DNA of 64,000 bases. Source: Geothrix fuzhouensis (lineage in GTDB: Bacteria > Acidobacteriota > Holophagae > Holophagales > Holophagaceae). The stretch is taken from NCBI RefSeq assembly GCF_024609325.1, contig NZ_JANHMQ010000005.1, positions 62,001 through 126,000 of the forward strand, in the 5' to 3' direction. Numbering within the stretch: the stretch's first letter is position 1; every line of letters starts with the position of its first letter. A program made the position numbers and the translations under genes. The notes below the pieces were generated by a model, which was given only the letters and a program-made list of their open reading frames with translations, searched no databases and was not told the origin of the DNA. Shown here in pieces: positions 27,499 through 35,947 of the stretch.

Positions 27499-28056
27499 AT
27501 GAAATCCCTCACCGAATGTTCAACCAACTTCCTGGAATGGCGGAGGGGAGACTCCAGCCCTCTCAGCTTTGAGCTGCGCAACGACGATGGGACCTTCGCC
27601 ACCCTCGTCTTCCTGGATAAGGAGTGCATCCTGGCCCGGGTGGAGACCGCCGAGGGGACCTGGACCCTCAAGCACCTGGGCGTCATGAACCCGGTGGTGA
27701 CCCTGCGCGAGGAGGGCGGGAAGGTGAACCTTGCCACCTTCCACCCCCATGCGTTCCGGCATGGCAAGCTGGAATTCCAGGATGGGGCGGTCTTCGACTG
27801 GACCTGGCACCACGGCATGGGACCCGGCGGGACCTTCACGGACCAGAGCGGCCTGCCCATGGTTCGCCTCCATGCCCGCACGGGACGAGATCTGACATCC
27901 GCGCCGGGGCTTGAGCATGGGGACGTGGAACTGAATACCGAACACTCGGTCCGCTTCCGGTTCGCCCTCCTGGCGGCCTTCGGCTGGTATCTGATCCTCT
28001 TCGACCACCTGAAGGTACGCGATGAGGTGGCCGCGGAAACGGCCTTAAGGCTGTAG
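27499..28056 (+). CDS. Hypothetical cytoplasmic protein with C-terminal hydrophobic patch
   Basis: 185 residues, not recognised. The N-terminal ~130 residues look beta-rich (SFELRNDDGTFATLVFLDKE, GKLEFQDGAVFDWTWHH). A hydrophobic stretch near the C-terminus (FALLAAFGWYLILFDHL) could be a membrane or amphipathic helix. The ATG follows GGCGGAG. It is not in an evident operon; it converges with the YidB-like gene. Confidence 0.75.
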   Translation: MKSLTECSTNFLEWRRGDSSPLSFELRNDDGTFATLVFLDKECILARVETAEGTWTLKHLGVMNPVVTLREEGGKVNLATFHPHAFRHGKLEFQDGAVFDWTWHHGMGPGGTFTDQSGLPMVRLHARTGRDLTSAPGLEHGDVELNTEHSVRFRFALLAAFGWYLILFDHLKVRDEVAAETALRL

Positions 28057-28068
28057 GCCTGGGTTTCT

Positions 28069-28461
28069 TCAGCCCAGGAACTTCTTCAGCAGATCCATCC
28101 CGAGGCCGCCTTCGGGCAGGCTTCCCTGGGGGCTGAGCTTGTCCACCACCTGGGGCAGCACACTGGCCAGGCCGGAAGCGGCTTCGTCCTGGGAGACCCC
28201 CATCTGACCGGCCAGCTGCTGGAGCTGGTCCGAGCCCAGGGCATTCTGGATGTGCTCAGCGCTGACGGGCTGGTTCGCGCCTGTTCCGATCCACGAGGCC
28301 ACCTGGTCCCCCAAGCCCTTCTCCTGGAGCTGGCTCAAGAGGCCCTGGATTCCTCCGGGATGGTTCTGGATGAGGCCCATGACCGCGCTCATGAGCGGGT
28401 TACCGCCCTGCGCCTGGCCGCCCTGTCCCAACAGACCGCCCACCATATCCATCAAACCCAT
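28069..28461 (-). CDS. YidB/DUF937-family protein
   Basis: 130 residues. The N-terminus (MGLMDMVGGLLGQG), a repeated Gly/Gln-rich section, VASWIGTGANQPVSAEHIQNALG and the C-terminal helical LPQVVDKLSPQG are typical of the YidB family, whose function is not known. I chose the ATG at 28461, which has GAGGAG 8 nt upstream; an upstream in-frame start (28524) lacks one. Confidence 0.88.
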   Translation of the reverse strand: MGLMDMVGGLLGQGGQAQGGNPLMSAVMGLIQNHPGGIQGLLSQLQEKGLGDQVASWIGTGANQPVSAEHIQNALGSDQLQQLAGQMGVSQDEAASGLASVLPQVVDKLSPQGSLPEGGLGMDLLKKFLG

Positions 28462-28618
28462 GACGTGCTCCTCGAGAAGTTGAGCCCCAGGGTCAACCCG
28501 GAACGTCGCGGCGGCAAGGACCATTGCAAAGTATTTCGGAACAACCCGGAATCCGTTGCCCCGCTTCCGGACCGGGCGTAGGGTGGATCACCATCTCTCA
28601 ATCCATCAGGGGGTTCCC

Positions 28619-28873
28619 ATGCTCCACTTCATCTGGACCTGCATCATCGGTCTCATCGCCGGTGCCGTGGCGAAGCTCCTCATGCCCGGCAAGGACCCGG
28701 GCGGGTGGATCATCACCATGATCCTCGGCATCGCCGGGTCATTCCTGGGCACCTGGATCGGGCGTGCGGTGGGCCACTATCAGGAAGGCCAGGGGGCCGG
28801 CTTCCTCATGTCCGTGGTGGGCGCGGTGATCCTGCTGGGCCTCTACCACCTCTACAAGCGGTTCACGGCCTGA
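28619..28873 (+). CDS. GlsB/YeaQ/YmgE-family small membrane protein
   Basis: 84 residues with three predicted membrane helices and the family motif WTCIIGLIAGAVAKLLMPG near the start, plus IILGIAGSFLGTWIG-like glycine zippers. Members are stress-associated inner-membrane proteins; they are sometimes called transglycosylase-associated on weak grounds. The stop overlaps the start of the DUF4126 gene by one base (TGATG). Confidence 0.92.
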   Translation: MLHFIWTCIIGLIAGAVAKLLMPGKDPGGWIITMILGIAGSFLGTWIGRAVGHYQEGQGAGFLMSVVGAVILLGLYHLYKRFTA

Positions 28874-29817
28874 TGGGCCCAGCGCAGACCCTGGCGGCCA
28901 TCCTCGGCCTGTCCACCGTCTCTGGCATCAACCTCTACCTCACGGTGCTCCTGGTGGGTGCCGGGCAGCGCTTCGGCTGGATCCACGGCCTGCCGTCGGA
29001 TCTGGCCATCCTGAGCCATCCGGTGGTGCTGGGCGTGGCGGGTTTCCTGTTCCTCCTGGAGTTCCTGGCAGACAAGGTGCCCTTCATCACGCCCATCTGG
29101 GACGGCCTCCACACCTTCATCCGCCCCGTGGGCGGCGCTCTGCTGGCCCTGGGCGCCGCGGGCGAGCTGCATCCCGTGGCCAAGGTGCTGGCCCTGCTGG
29201 CGGGCGGCACCATCGCCCTGGGCACCCACGGCAGCAAAATGGGCGTGCGGCTCCTGGCCCACACGGCGCCTGAGCCGGCCAGCCACAGCCTCCTCAGCGT
29301 GGCCGAGGACCTGGGCGTGGCGGCCCTGCTGGCCCTGGCCTACAGACACCCGGCCATCGCCCTGCCCGTGCTCGGGGCGGTGCTGGTGGCCACGGCCCTC
29401 CTCCTGCCCCTGCTGCTGCGGGCTCTGGCTTTCGTGCTCACGGGCTTCCGTGGTGCCCTGCGCTCCCTGGTGGGGCGCGGGAGCCGCGACGAGATCCCCC
29501 TCTGGGCGGAACTGAAGGCCCTGGAGCTGGCGCCCACGCGCCCCACGGAGGTCCTGCCCTGCTTCGCCCGCCGCGTGAAGGGCCTTCCGCGCTTCCACGG
29601 GGCCTTCCTCGTCCAGGCGGGTGGGAGCTGGCACCTGGTCTACCGGCGCTGGTTCCGGAGCCGCAGCCTTTCTTTCGACGCGGCTGCCGGCCCCGCCCGC
29701 ACCCTCCCCGGCCTCCTGTGGGACACCACCGTGTTCCTCCTCGATGGGAAGCCCCAAATCCTGCTGGTAGGGCGGGACTGGCGCCATACTCTGCCCACCG
29801 TGACGGCCACCCCCTGA
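28873..29817 (+). CDS. DUF4126-family membrane protein
   Basis: 314 residues. About the first 190 contain five or six hydrophobic helices with the family pattern (STVSGINLYLTVLLVGAGQR, FLEFLADKVPFITPIWD, THGSKMGVRLLAHTAPEP). The last 110 residues are soluble and unusual in length for the family (RVKGLPRFHGAFLV to the end), with beta-strand character. Function is unknown. It is coupled to the GlsB-like gene by a one-base overlap, suggesting a joint envelope role. Confidence 0.85.
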   Translation: MGPAQTLAAILGLSTVSGINLYLTVLLVGAGQRFGWIHGLPSDLAILSHPVVLGVAGFLFLLEFLADKVPFITPIWDGLHTFIRPVGGALLALGAAGELHPVAKVLALLAGGTIALGTHGSKMGVRLLAHTAPEPASHSLLSVAEDLGVAALLALAYRHPAIALPVLGAVLVATALLLPLLLRALAFVLTGFRGALRSLVGRGSRDEIPLWAELKALELAPTRPTEVLPCFARRVKGLPRFHGAFLVQAGGSWHLVYRRWFRSRSLSFDAAAGPARTLPGLLWDTTVFLLDGKPQILLVGRDWRHTLPTVTATP

Positions 29818-29931
29818 GCCACCCACCAATCCGGAGACCATCCCAATCCTTCACAAGTCAGATGGACCGGTAGGGATCTTGCGGGACTACACTTGGCGTC
29901 CCACCCCAACCCCTTCCCGAGGAGCCCCACC

Positions 29932-30327
29932 ATGGATCGCTTCGAACTTCTGAAGTCCGCCTATTCGCCGGCCCTGAGCATCGTGAACGGCCCCGGGTTC
30001 CAGGTCCACAATCTCCACCTGCAGGACGACAAGTTGTTCCTTAAGGCTAGCGCAGGCTCCGAGCAGTTGAAGAACGCGGTCTGGGACGCCCTGAAATCCG
30101 TGAACCCCAACGTAGATGACGTGACCTGCGACATCGACGTGAACGCGGCTCTGGCGCCCAAAGAAGCTGCCTACGAAGTGCATCCCGGGGATTCGCTCTC
30201 CAAGATCGCCAAGCGTTTCTACGGTGACGCGAGCGCCTACATGCGCATCTTCGAAGCGAACCAGGACCAGCTCAAGGATCCCAATCAGATCAATGTGGGT
30301 CAGACGCTCCGCGTTCCGCTCGACTGA
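29932..30327 (+). CDS. BON-like / LysM domain protein (YgaU type)
   Basis: 131 residues. The N-terminal part (about 15-75) has a BON-like beta-alpha-beta pattern ending DVTCDIDVN. A LysM domain follows (about 82-131: YEVHPGDSLSKIAKRFYGD, MRIFEANQDQLKDPNQINVG). This order is that of E. coli YgaU/Kbp, a potassium-binding protein; it has no signal peptide, also like Kbp. GAGGAG precedes the ATG at 29932. A potassium-sensing role is by homology only. Confidence 0.9.
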   Translation: MDRFELLKSAYSPALSIVNGPGFQVHNLHLQDDKLFLKASAGSEQLKNAVWDALKSVNPNVDDVTCDIDVNAALAPKEAAYEVHPGDSLSKIAKRFYGDASAYMRIFEANQDQLKDPNQINVGQTLRVPLD

Positions 30328-30384
30328 AGGTCCATAGGCCCTGGCCGATCGCAATCTGGGGCTTCAGGATGATCTTCGACTCCC

Positions 30385-30417
30385 GGGTCGGTAGGGGGAA
30401 CCCACCCCTTCCGACCC
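30385..30417. other. Intergenic hairpin after LysM gene
   Basis: GGGTCGG (30385-30391) pairs with CCGACCC (30411-30417), with an inner AGGGG/CCCCT pairing. No T-tract follows, so it is not a standard terminator; it may protect an mRNA end. Confidence 0.4.
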
Positions 30418-30472
30418 GACATCTTCCCGTGGCGAGCCTTTCGGTTCACCCTGGATGGTCCTGAGGTACTTC

Positions 30473-32521
30473 ATGCGCCGATCTTTGCCCCTCCTTTCCC
30501 TGTGTCTTGCCGTCCCCGCCCTGGTGGCGGCGCCGCCCAAGGCCCAGCCCCACGGCCTCGACCTGGCGGGCATGGACCGCAGCGTGGCCCCCGGCGACGA
30601 CTTTTTCACCTACGCCAACGGCGCCTGGGTGAAGCACACCGAGATCCCCGCCGACCGCGGCTCCTACGGGATCGGGCGCGAGGTGGCCGACCTCACCGAC
30701 CGCCGCACCGCCGCCCTGATCAAGTCCGCCGCCGCCTCCAAGGCCCCTGCGGGATCCGAGCTGCGCAAGATCGGCGACTTCTACACGAGCTTCATGGCCG
30801 AGAAGGCCATCGACCGGAAGGGCATCAGGCCCCTCCAACCCACCTTCAAGGCCATCGGCGCCATCCAGGACCGCAAGGCCCTGGCCCACTACCTGGGCAC
30901 AACCCTGCGGGCCGACGTGGACGTGCTGAACGCCACCCAGTACCACACGGCCAACTTCCTCGGTCTGTGGGTGGCCCAGGACCTGGACCAGCCCGATCGC
31001 TACGCGCCCTTCCTCCTTCAGGGCGGCCTGGGCCTGCCCGAGCGCAGCTACTACCTGGATCCCTCCGAGGGCATGGCGGCCGTCCGCACTCAATACACCA
31101 CCCACGTGGCGGCCATGCTGAAGCTGGCCGGCCTGTCGAACGTCCTTACCCGTGCCACAGCCGTGGTGGACCTGGAGACCCGCATGGCCAAGGCCCACCT
31201 GGGTCGGGAGGAATCCGGCGACATCCAGAAGGGCAACAACCACTGGGCCCAGGCAGACTTTCCCGCCAAGGCCCCGGGCCTGGACTGGAATAGCTTCTTC
31301 ACCGCCGCGGACCTGTCGAAGCAGGCGGTGTTCGTGGTCTGGCAGCCCGGCGCCGTCACCGGCCTCTCGGCCCTGGCCGCGGAGGTGCCCCTCGATGTCT
31401 GGCGGGACTACCTGACCTTCCACGCGATCCAGCACTGGGCGCCGGTGCTGCCCAAGGCCGTGGCGGACCAGTCCTTCGCCTTCTACGGCAAGGTGCTGAG
31501 CGGCGCCTCGCAGCCCCTGGACCGCTGGAAGACGGGCGTGGCGCTGACCAACCAGGCTCTGGGCGAGGCCGTGGGCAAGGCCTACGTGGCGAAGTATTTC
31601 CCGCCTTCGGAGAAGGCCCGGGCCGAGCGGATGGTCTCGAACATCAAGGCGGCCTTCCGCATCCGCATCGAGCACCTGGACTGGATGTCCCCCGCCACCA
31701 AGGCCAAGGCCGTCGCCAAGCTGGACGCGCTCAAGGTGGGCGTGGGCTACCCGGATCGCTGGCGCGATTACCGGAGCCTGAAGGTCGTGGCCGGGGACGC
31801 CTTCGGCAACCTCCAGCGGGCGGAGCGCTTCGATTACGAGCGGAACCTCAAGAAGCTCGGCCACCCCATCGACCGCACCGAGTGGGTGATGAACCCCCAG
31901 CTCGTAAACGCCGTGAACCTGCCCGTGATGAATGCCCTCAACTTCCCGGCGGCCATTCTCCAGCCCCCGTACTTCGATCCAAAGCGGCCCATGGTCATGG
32001 ACTTCGGCGCCATCGGCGCGGTGATCGGCCACGAGATCAGCCACAGCTTCGACGACTCTGGCTCGCTCTTCGACGCCACTGGGAAGCTGGAGAACTGGTG
32101 GACGCCCGAGGACCTGAAGCACTTCCAGGCTTCCGCCAACCAGCTGGTGAAGCAGTTCGACGCCTACGAGCCCTTCCCGGGCCTGCATATCAAGGGCAAG
32201 CAGACCCTGGGCGAGAACATCGCCGATGTGGCGGGTCTGGCCGCCGCCTACGATGCCTACCGTCTGTCCCTGGGCGGGAAGGAGGCGCCCGTGGTGCAGG
32301 GCCTCACCGGCGACCAGCAGTTCTTCCTCAGCTACGCCCAGAGCTGGCGCGAGAAGACCCGCGAGCCGCTGCTGCGCCAGCAGATCCTCACGGACGGCCA
32401 CGCCCCGGCCTCCTTCCGGCCCTACACCGTGCGGAACCTGGATGCCTGGTACCCCGCCTTCCAGGTGAAGCCCGGCCAGAAGCTCTACCTGGCCCCCGCG
32501 GACCGCGTCAGGATTTGGTAG
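30473..32521 (+). CDS. Secreted M13-family (neprilysin-like) metallopeptidase
   Basis: 682 residues, about the normal M13 length. A signal peptide (MRRSLPLLSLCLAVPALVAA) leads to the M13 N-terminal domain (MDRSVAPGDDFFTYANGAW). The zinc motif VIGHEISHSFDD has its first His near residue 520, and the third-ligand motif is ENIADVAGL about 60 residues later. NALNFPAAILQPPYFD and the C-terminal substrate-binding region end in RVRIW. It is a periplasmic or extracellular oligopeptidase. I chose the ATG at 30473, behind GAGGT, over the upstream one at 30455. Confidence 0.96.
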   Translation: MRRSLPLLSLCLAVPALVAAPPKAQPHGLDLAGMDRSVAPGDDFFTYANGAWVKHTEIPADRGSYGIGREVADLTDRRTAALIKSAAASKAPAGSELRKIGDFYTSFMAEKAIDRKGIRPLQPTFKAIGAIQDRKALAHYLGTTLRADVDVLNATQYHTANFLGLWVAQDLDQPDRYAPFLLQGGLGLPERSYYLDPSEGMAAVRTQYTTHVAAMLKLAGLSNVLTRATAVVDLETRMAKAHLGREESGDIQKGNNHWAQADFPAKAPGLDWNSFFTAADLSKQAVFVVWQPGAVTGLSALAAEVPLDVWRDYLTFHAIQHWAPVLPKAVADQSFAFYGKVLSGASQPLDRWKTGVALTNQALGEAVGKAYVAKYFPPSEKARAERMVSNIKAAFRIRIEHLDWMSPATKAKAVAKLDALKVGVGYPDRWRDYRSLKVVAGDAFGNLQRAERFDYERNLKKLGHPIDRTEWVMNPQLVNAVNLPVMNALNFPAAILQPPYFDPKRPMVMDFGAIGAVIGHEISHSFDDSGSLFDATGKLENWWTPEDLKHFQASANQLVKQFDAYEPFPGLHIKGKQTLGENIADVAGLAAAYDAYRLSLGGKEAPVVQGLTGDQQFFLSYAQSWREKTREPLLRQQILTDGHAPASFRPYTVRNLDAWYPAFQVKPGQKLYLAPADRVRIW

Positions 32522-32620
32522 CCCACTCGTAGCATCCAGCAGGGGGTTTCGCAGGAACCTCAAAGCTCCCGGGGAAGTCGCCCTTCCGGCGACTGGACAA
32601 CGCGACTATCGTCAGGGCCG

Positions 32621-35221
32621 ATGACCCTCGCCACCAGCACCCGCCTCGGCCCCTACGAACTCGTGGAGCGGATCGGTGCAGGCGGGATGGGCGAGGTGTG
32701 GAAGGCCCGGGATCCGAAGCTGGGCCGCTTCGTGGCCATCAAGGTCCTGCCCGATACTTTCCTGGCGGAGCCGCACCGGGTGGCCCGCTTCCGCCGGGAG
32801 GCGAAGGTCCTGGGAACCCTGAATCATCCCAACCTCGTGCAGGTCTTCGAGACGGGTGAACACGATGGCCTTCCCTACCTGGTGATGGAACTGCTGGAGG
32901 GCGAAACCCTGCGGGCCAGGATGGACGGCCACCCCCTGCCCCCGCACCGGGTCGTGGAGGTGGGTAGGGAACTCGCCATCGGTTTGGCCGCCGCCCACGA
33001 GAAGGGCATCCTCCACCGGGACCTGAAGCCCGAGAACATCTTCCTCACGAAGGATGGCCGGGTGAAGATCCTGGACTTCGGGCTGGCGAAGTCGCAGCCA
33101 CCTCCAGAAGGCGGCTCGCGGATCGCCACCCAGACTCAGCTCAGCGAGCCAGGCATGGCCGTGGGCACCCTCGGTTACATGAGCCCCGAGCAAGTGGCCG
33201 GGGATCCCGCGGACGCCAGGTCAGACCTCTTCAGCCTGGGGGTGACCCTCTGGGAGATGCTGGCAGGCGCGCGGCCCTTCCAGGGCGCCTCGGCCCTCGA
33301 GGTCATGCACGCCATCCTCCGGGAGGAACCGCCCGCCCTGGCCCCGGAGCTGAAGGTGCCTCCGGGCCTGGAACGCATCCTCCAGGACTGCCTGGCCAAG
33401 GCCCCCGAGGGCCGCTTTCACAGCGCCCACGACCTGGCCCTGGCCCTGGAGTCCCTGTCCACGATGGGCTCTCACCTCCTCCCGTTCTCCTTCCACCGCC
33501 CAGGCTGGATCAAGTGGGGGCTTCCCATCCTGGCCGCCGGGGCCCTGACCGTGGCTGGGCTTGGCCTCTGGATGCACCGGCGGCCCCTCCCGCCATCCTG
33601 GGATCCCCGCTGCGTGGCCATCCTGCCCTTCGAGAACCGTACCGGCGACCCGGCCCTCGACCCCCTCGGCCAACAAATCGTAGATCTGTTGCGCCAGGAT
33701 CTGCAGCCTGTGGAGGACCTGAAGGTGGCGGCGGACCCACCGCCCGCACTGAGCCACGGTAGCCCCATGGTGCGCTTGGCGGAGGCCACCCGGGCCCGCT
33801 ACATCGTGGCGGGGGCCATCTACCGGAAGGGCGGGGAGCTGGAATTCCAGGGGCGCCTGGAGGATCCCTGGATGAATCAGGTGGTCTACCAACTGGGGCC
33901 GTGGAAGGCCCCGCAGGAAGCTCCCGAACCCGCCCTGCTCGAACTGCGCCAGCGTCTGGGCGGCGCCGTGGCCTGGACCTTCGAGAAGGGCTTGCGCTAT
34001 CACCCTGGCGCCGTGCGCCCCCCGCGCTTGGATGCCCTGCAGATCTACCTGAAGATCATGAAGGACTGGGGGGGAGTTCCAGTCCAGAGCCTGATCCCGG
34101 ATTTCGAAAGGGCCGTGAGCCTGGACCCGGATTTCCTCCCCCTCCGCCTGGATTTCTTCGATGCCTGGGCGGCAACCTCAATCCAGCGGAGGGATAAGGC
34201 GGCCGAGCAGGTCGAAGCCGTGGAGGCTCGTGCCGGAAGCCTCACGCCCGTGGAACGGGTGCTCGCACGCCACCTTCGCGCCAGCCTCGAGGGATGGCGG
34301 ACCGACATGTTGACCTCCTGCGAGGAACTGGACGCCCTCCTTCCCGGCACTCCCTGGATCCGAGCCCGGCTAGGGACCACCTTCGTCACAGTCATGAGAA
34401 CCGGTTCGGCCATCCGCGTCCTCCAGCAGATTCCCGAGGGCTGGTATGGGCCCGGTGCCGGGGCGGCCACCTACCCCACGATCTGGCTCTGCTGGGCCTA
34501 CCACCTTCAAGGGGACTACGCGTCGGAGTTGAAGACGTCGCGGGAGGCCCAGGTCCTGCATCCCAACGATACAGGTCTGCGCGTTTCCGAGGTGGGGGCG
34601 CAGATCGGCCTGGGTCGATGGGAGGAGGCCGAGGCCCTGGTGGAGACCCTGGCCTCCGTGGGCCCCGGGCGGGGCGGCAGCGTCGTGTCAGGAGCCGTGG
34701 CGCAGCGGGCCATGATCGAGTTCCGGGTGCATGGGCAGCCGGAAAGGGCCCGGAGGTTGGCCGAACGTCGCCGGGCCGCCCTCCTGCAGGGCCCGCCCGA
34801 GGTGCGCAGAATTCATCGGGCTGACCTTTCCGTGGCACTTCTCTGCCTTGACCGGGTTGAAGAGGCCATGGCCATCCACCGGGAGCTCCTGGGTGAAGCC
34901 GACCCGGCCTCCATGAACGTCATCTTCCTCCGCGGGCGCGTGGGTGCCGCCCTGGCCCGCCTGGGCAGAGCCGAGGAGGCCCGGCAGGTCGAAGCCGACC
35001 TGGCCGCCCTGTCCCGCCCCTACTTGCGGGGAGACCACACCTTCTGGCGGGCCTGCATCGCCGCGAATCTGGGCGAGAAGGACCGGGCTGTGGACCTCCT
35101 GCGACAGGCCTTCGCCCAGGGTCGAGCCATGGACTTTGCGGCCAGCACCCATCGGGAGTTGTATCTCGAGCCCCTGCGGGACTACCGGCCTTTTCAGGAC
35201 CTCATGAGGCCCCGGGACTGA
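32621..35221 (+). CDS. Membrane Ser/Thr protein kinase with TolB-like and TPR region
   Basis: 866 residues. The Hanks-type kinase domain (about 10-275) has IGAGGMGEVWKARD, the VAIK lysine, catalytic HRDLKPEN (D134) and DFG (D152), and a full activation loop ending GTLGYMSPEQ. One membrane helix follows (about 292-315, WGLPILAAGALTVAGLGLWM). The outer part starts with a TolB-like segment (VAILPFENRTGDPALDPLG) and continues as TPR-like helical repeats to the end. This architecture is common in Acidobacteriota. I infer a sensor kinase with the repeat region outside the cytoplasm; the ligand and substrates are unknown. Confidence 0.93.
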   Translation: MTLATSTRLGPYELVERIGAGGMGEVWKARDPKLGRFVAIKVLPDTFLAEPHRVARFRREAKVLGTLNHPNLVQVFETGEHDGLPYLVMELLEGETLRARMDGHPLPPHRVVEVGRELAIGLAAAHEKGILHRDLKPENIFLTKDGRVKILDFGLAKSQPPPEGGSRIATQTQLSEPGMAVGTLGYMSPEQVAGDPADARSDLFSLGVTLWEMLAGARPFQGASALEVMHAILREEPPALAPELKVPPGLERILQDCLAKAPEGRFHSAHDLALALESLSTMGSHLLPFSFHRPGWIKWGLPILAAGALTVAGLGLWMHRRPLPPSWDPRCVAILPFENRTGDPALDPLGQQIVDLLRQDLQPVEDLKVAADPPPALSHGSPMVRLAEATRARYIVAGAIYRKGGELEFQGRLEDPWMNQVVYQLGPWKAPQEAPEPALLELRQRLGGAVAWTFEKGLRYHPGAVRPPRLDALQIYLKIMKDWGGVPVQSLIPDFERAVSLDPDFLPLRLDFFDAWAATSIQRRDKAAEQVEAVEARAGSLTPVERVLARHLRASLEGWRTDMLTSCEELDALLPGTPWIRARLGTTFVTVMRTGSAIRVLQQIPEGWYGPGAGAATYPTIWLCWAYHLQGDYASELKTSREAQVLHPNDTGLRVSEVGAQIGLGRWEEAEALVETLASVGPGRGGSVVSGAVAQRAMIEFRVHGQPERARRLAERRRAALLQGPPEVRRIHRADLSVALLCLDRVEEAMAIHRELLGEADPASMNVIFLRGRVGAALARLGRAEEARQVEADLAALSRPYLRGDHTFWRACIAANLGEKDRAVDLLRQAFAQGRAMDFAASTHRELYLEPLRDYRPFQDLMRPRD

Positions 35222-35348
35222 TCCCGCCCCGAGCCCCCGGAACACGCTTCTGGAGATGGCGCCCTGTCCCGAACACAGGCCTGGCATGGCCCTGGCTGGA
35301 GCCGCTGCCGGGGGCACGCTACGCTGGTTCCCTTGCCAGGAGGTTCCC

Positions 35349-35942
35349 ATGGCCCTTCTCGATCCCACCCGCAGCATCCTCGTGGTCATCGACCTCCAGG
35401 GCAAGCTCGTGGGCATGGTCCACCGGCCGGCCCTGGTGCTGGAGGCCACGCGCCGCCTCATGCGCCTGGCGGACCTCTTCGCCGTGCCCGTGGTGCTGAC
35501 GGAGCAGTACCCCAAAGGCATCGGCCCCACGGAGGAAAGCATCCGGGCGACATACGACGGTCTCACGACGTCGAAGTTCTTCCTCGAGAAGACGGCCTTC
35601 GGGTGTTGCGGCGATTCCGGCTTCGAAGCCCTGCTCCGCCAGGCCCGGCCCCACCTGGCCCGGGAGAAGCGCCAGATCGTGGTGGCGGGCATCGAGGCCC
35701 ATGTCTGCGTGATGCAGACCGTGCTCGAGCTGCTGGGCTCGGGCCACGAGGTGCACCTTTGCTGGGACGCCGTCAGCGGCCGGGGCGAGGAATACCGGAA
35801 GCACGCCCTGGAGCGCATGGCCGCCGCCGGTGCCACGCTCACCAACCACGAGTCCGTGGCCTTCGAGTGGGCCCGGGACAAGAACCACCCCCAGTTCAAG
35901 GCACTCTCGGCGCTCATGAAGGAAGGCCAGCCCCAAGGCTGA
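35349..35942 (+). CDS. Isochorismatase-family cysteine hydrolase
   Basis: 197 residues. The catalytic triad of the family is visible: Asp in LVVIDLQGK, Lys in LEKTAFGC and Cys in GIEAHVCVMQT. It has neither the ArCP domain of siderophore isochorismatases nor clear nicotinamidase metal ligands, so it belongs to the uncharacterised hydrolase group (YcaC-like). The ATG at 35349 follows CCAGGAGG. It converges with the VCBS lipoprotein with 5 bp between stops. Confidence 0.92.
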   Translation: MALLDPTRSILVVIDLQGKLVGMVHRPALVLEATRRLMRLADLFAVPVVLTEQYPKGIGPTEESIRATYDGLTTSKFFLEKTAFGCCGDSGFEALLRQARPHLAREKRQIVVAGIEAHVCVMQTVLELLGSGHEVHLCWDAVSGRGEEYRKHALERMAAAGATLTNHESVAFEWARDKNHPQFKALSALMKEGQPQG

Positions 35943-35947
35943 GGTGC

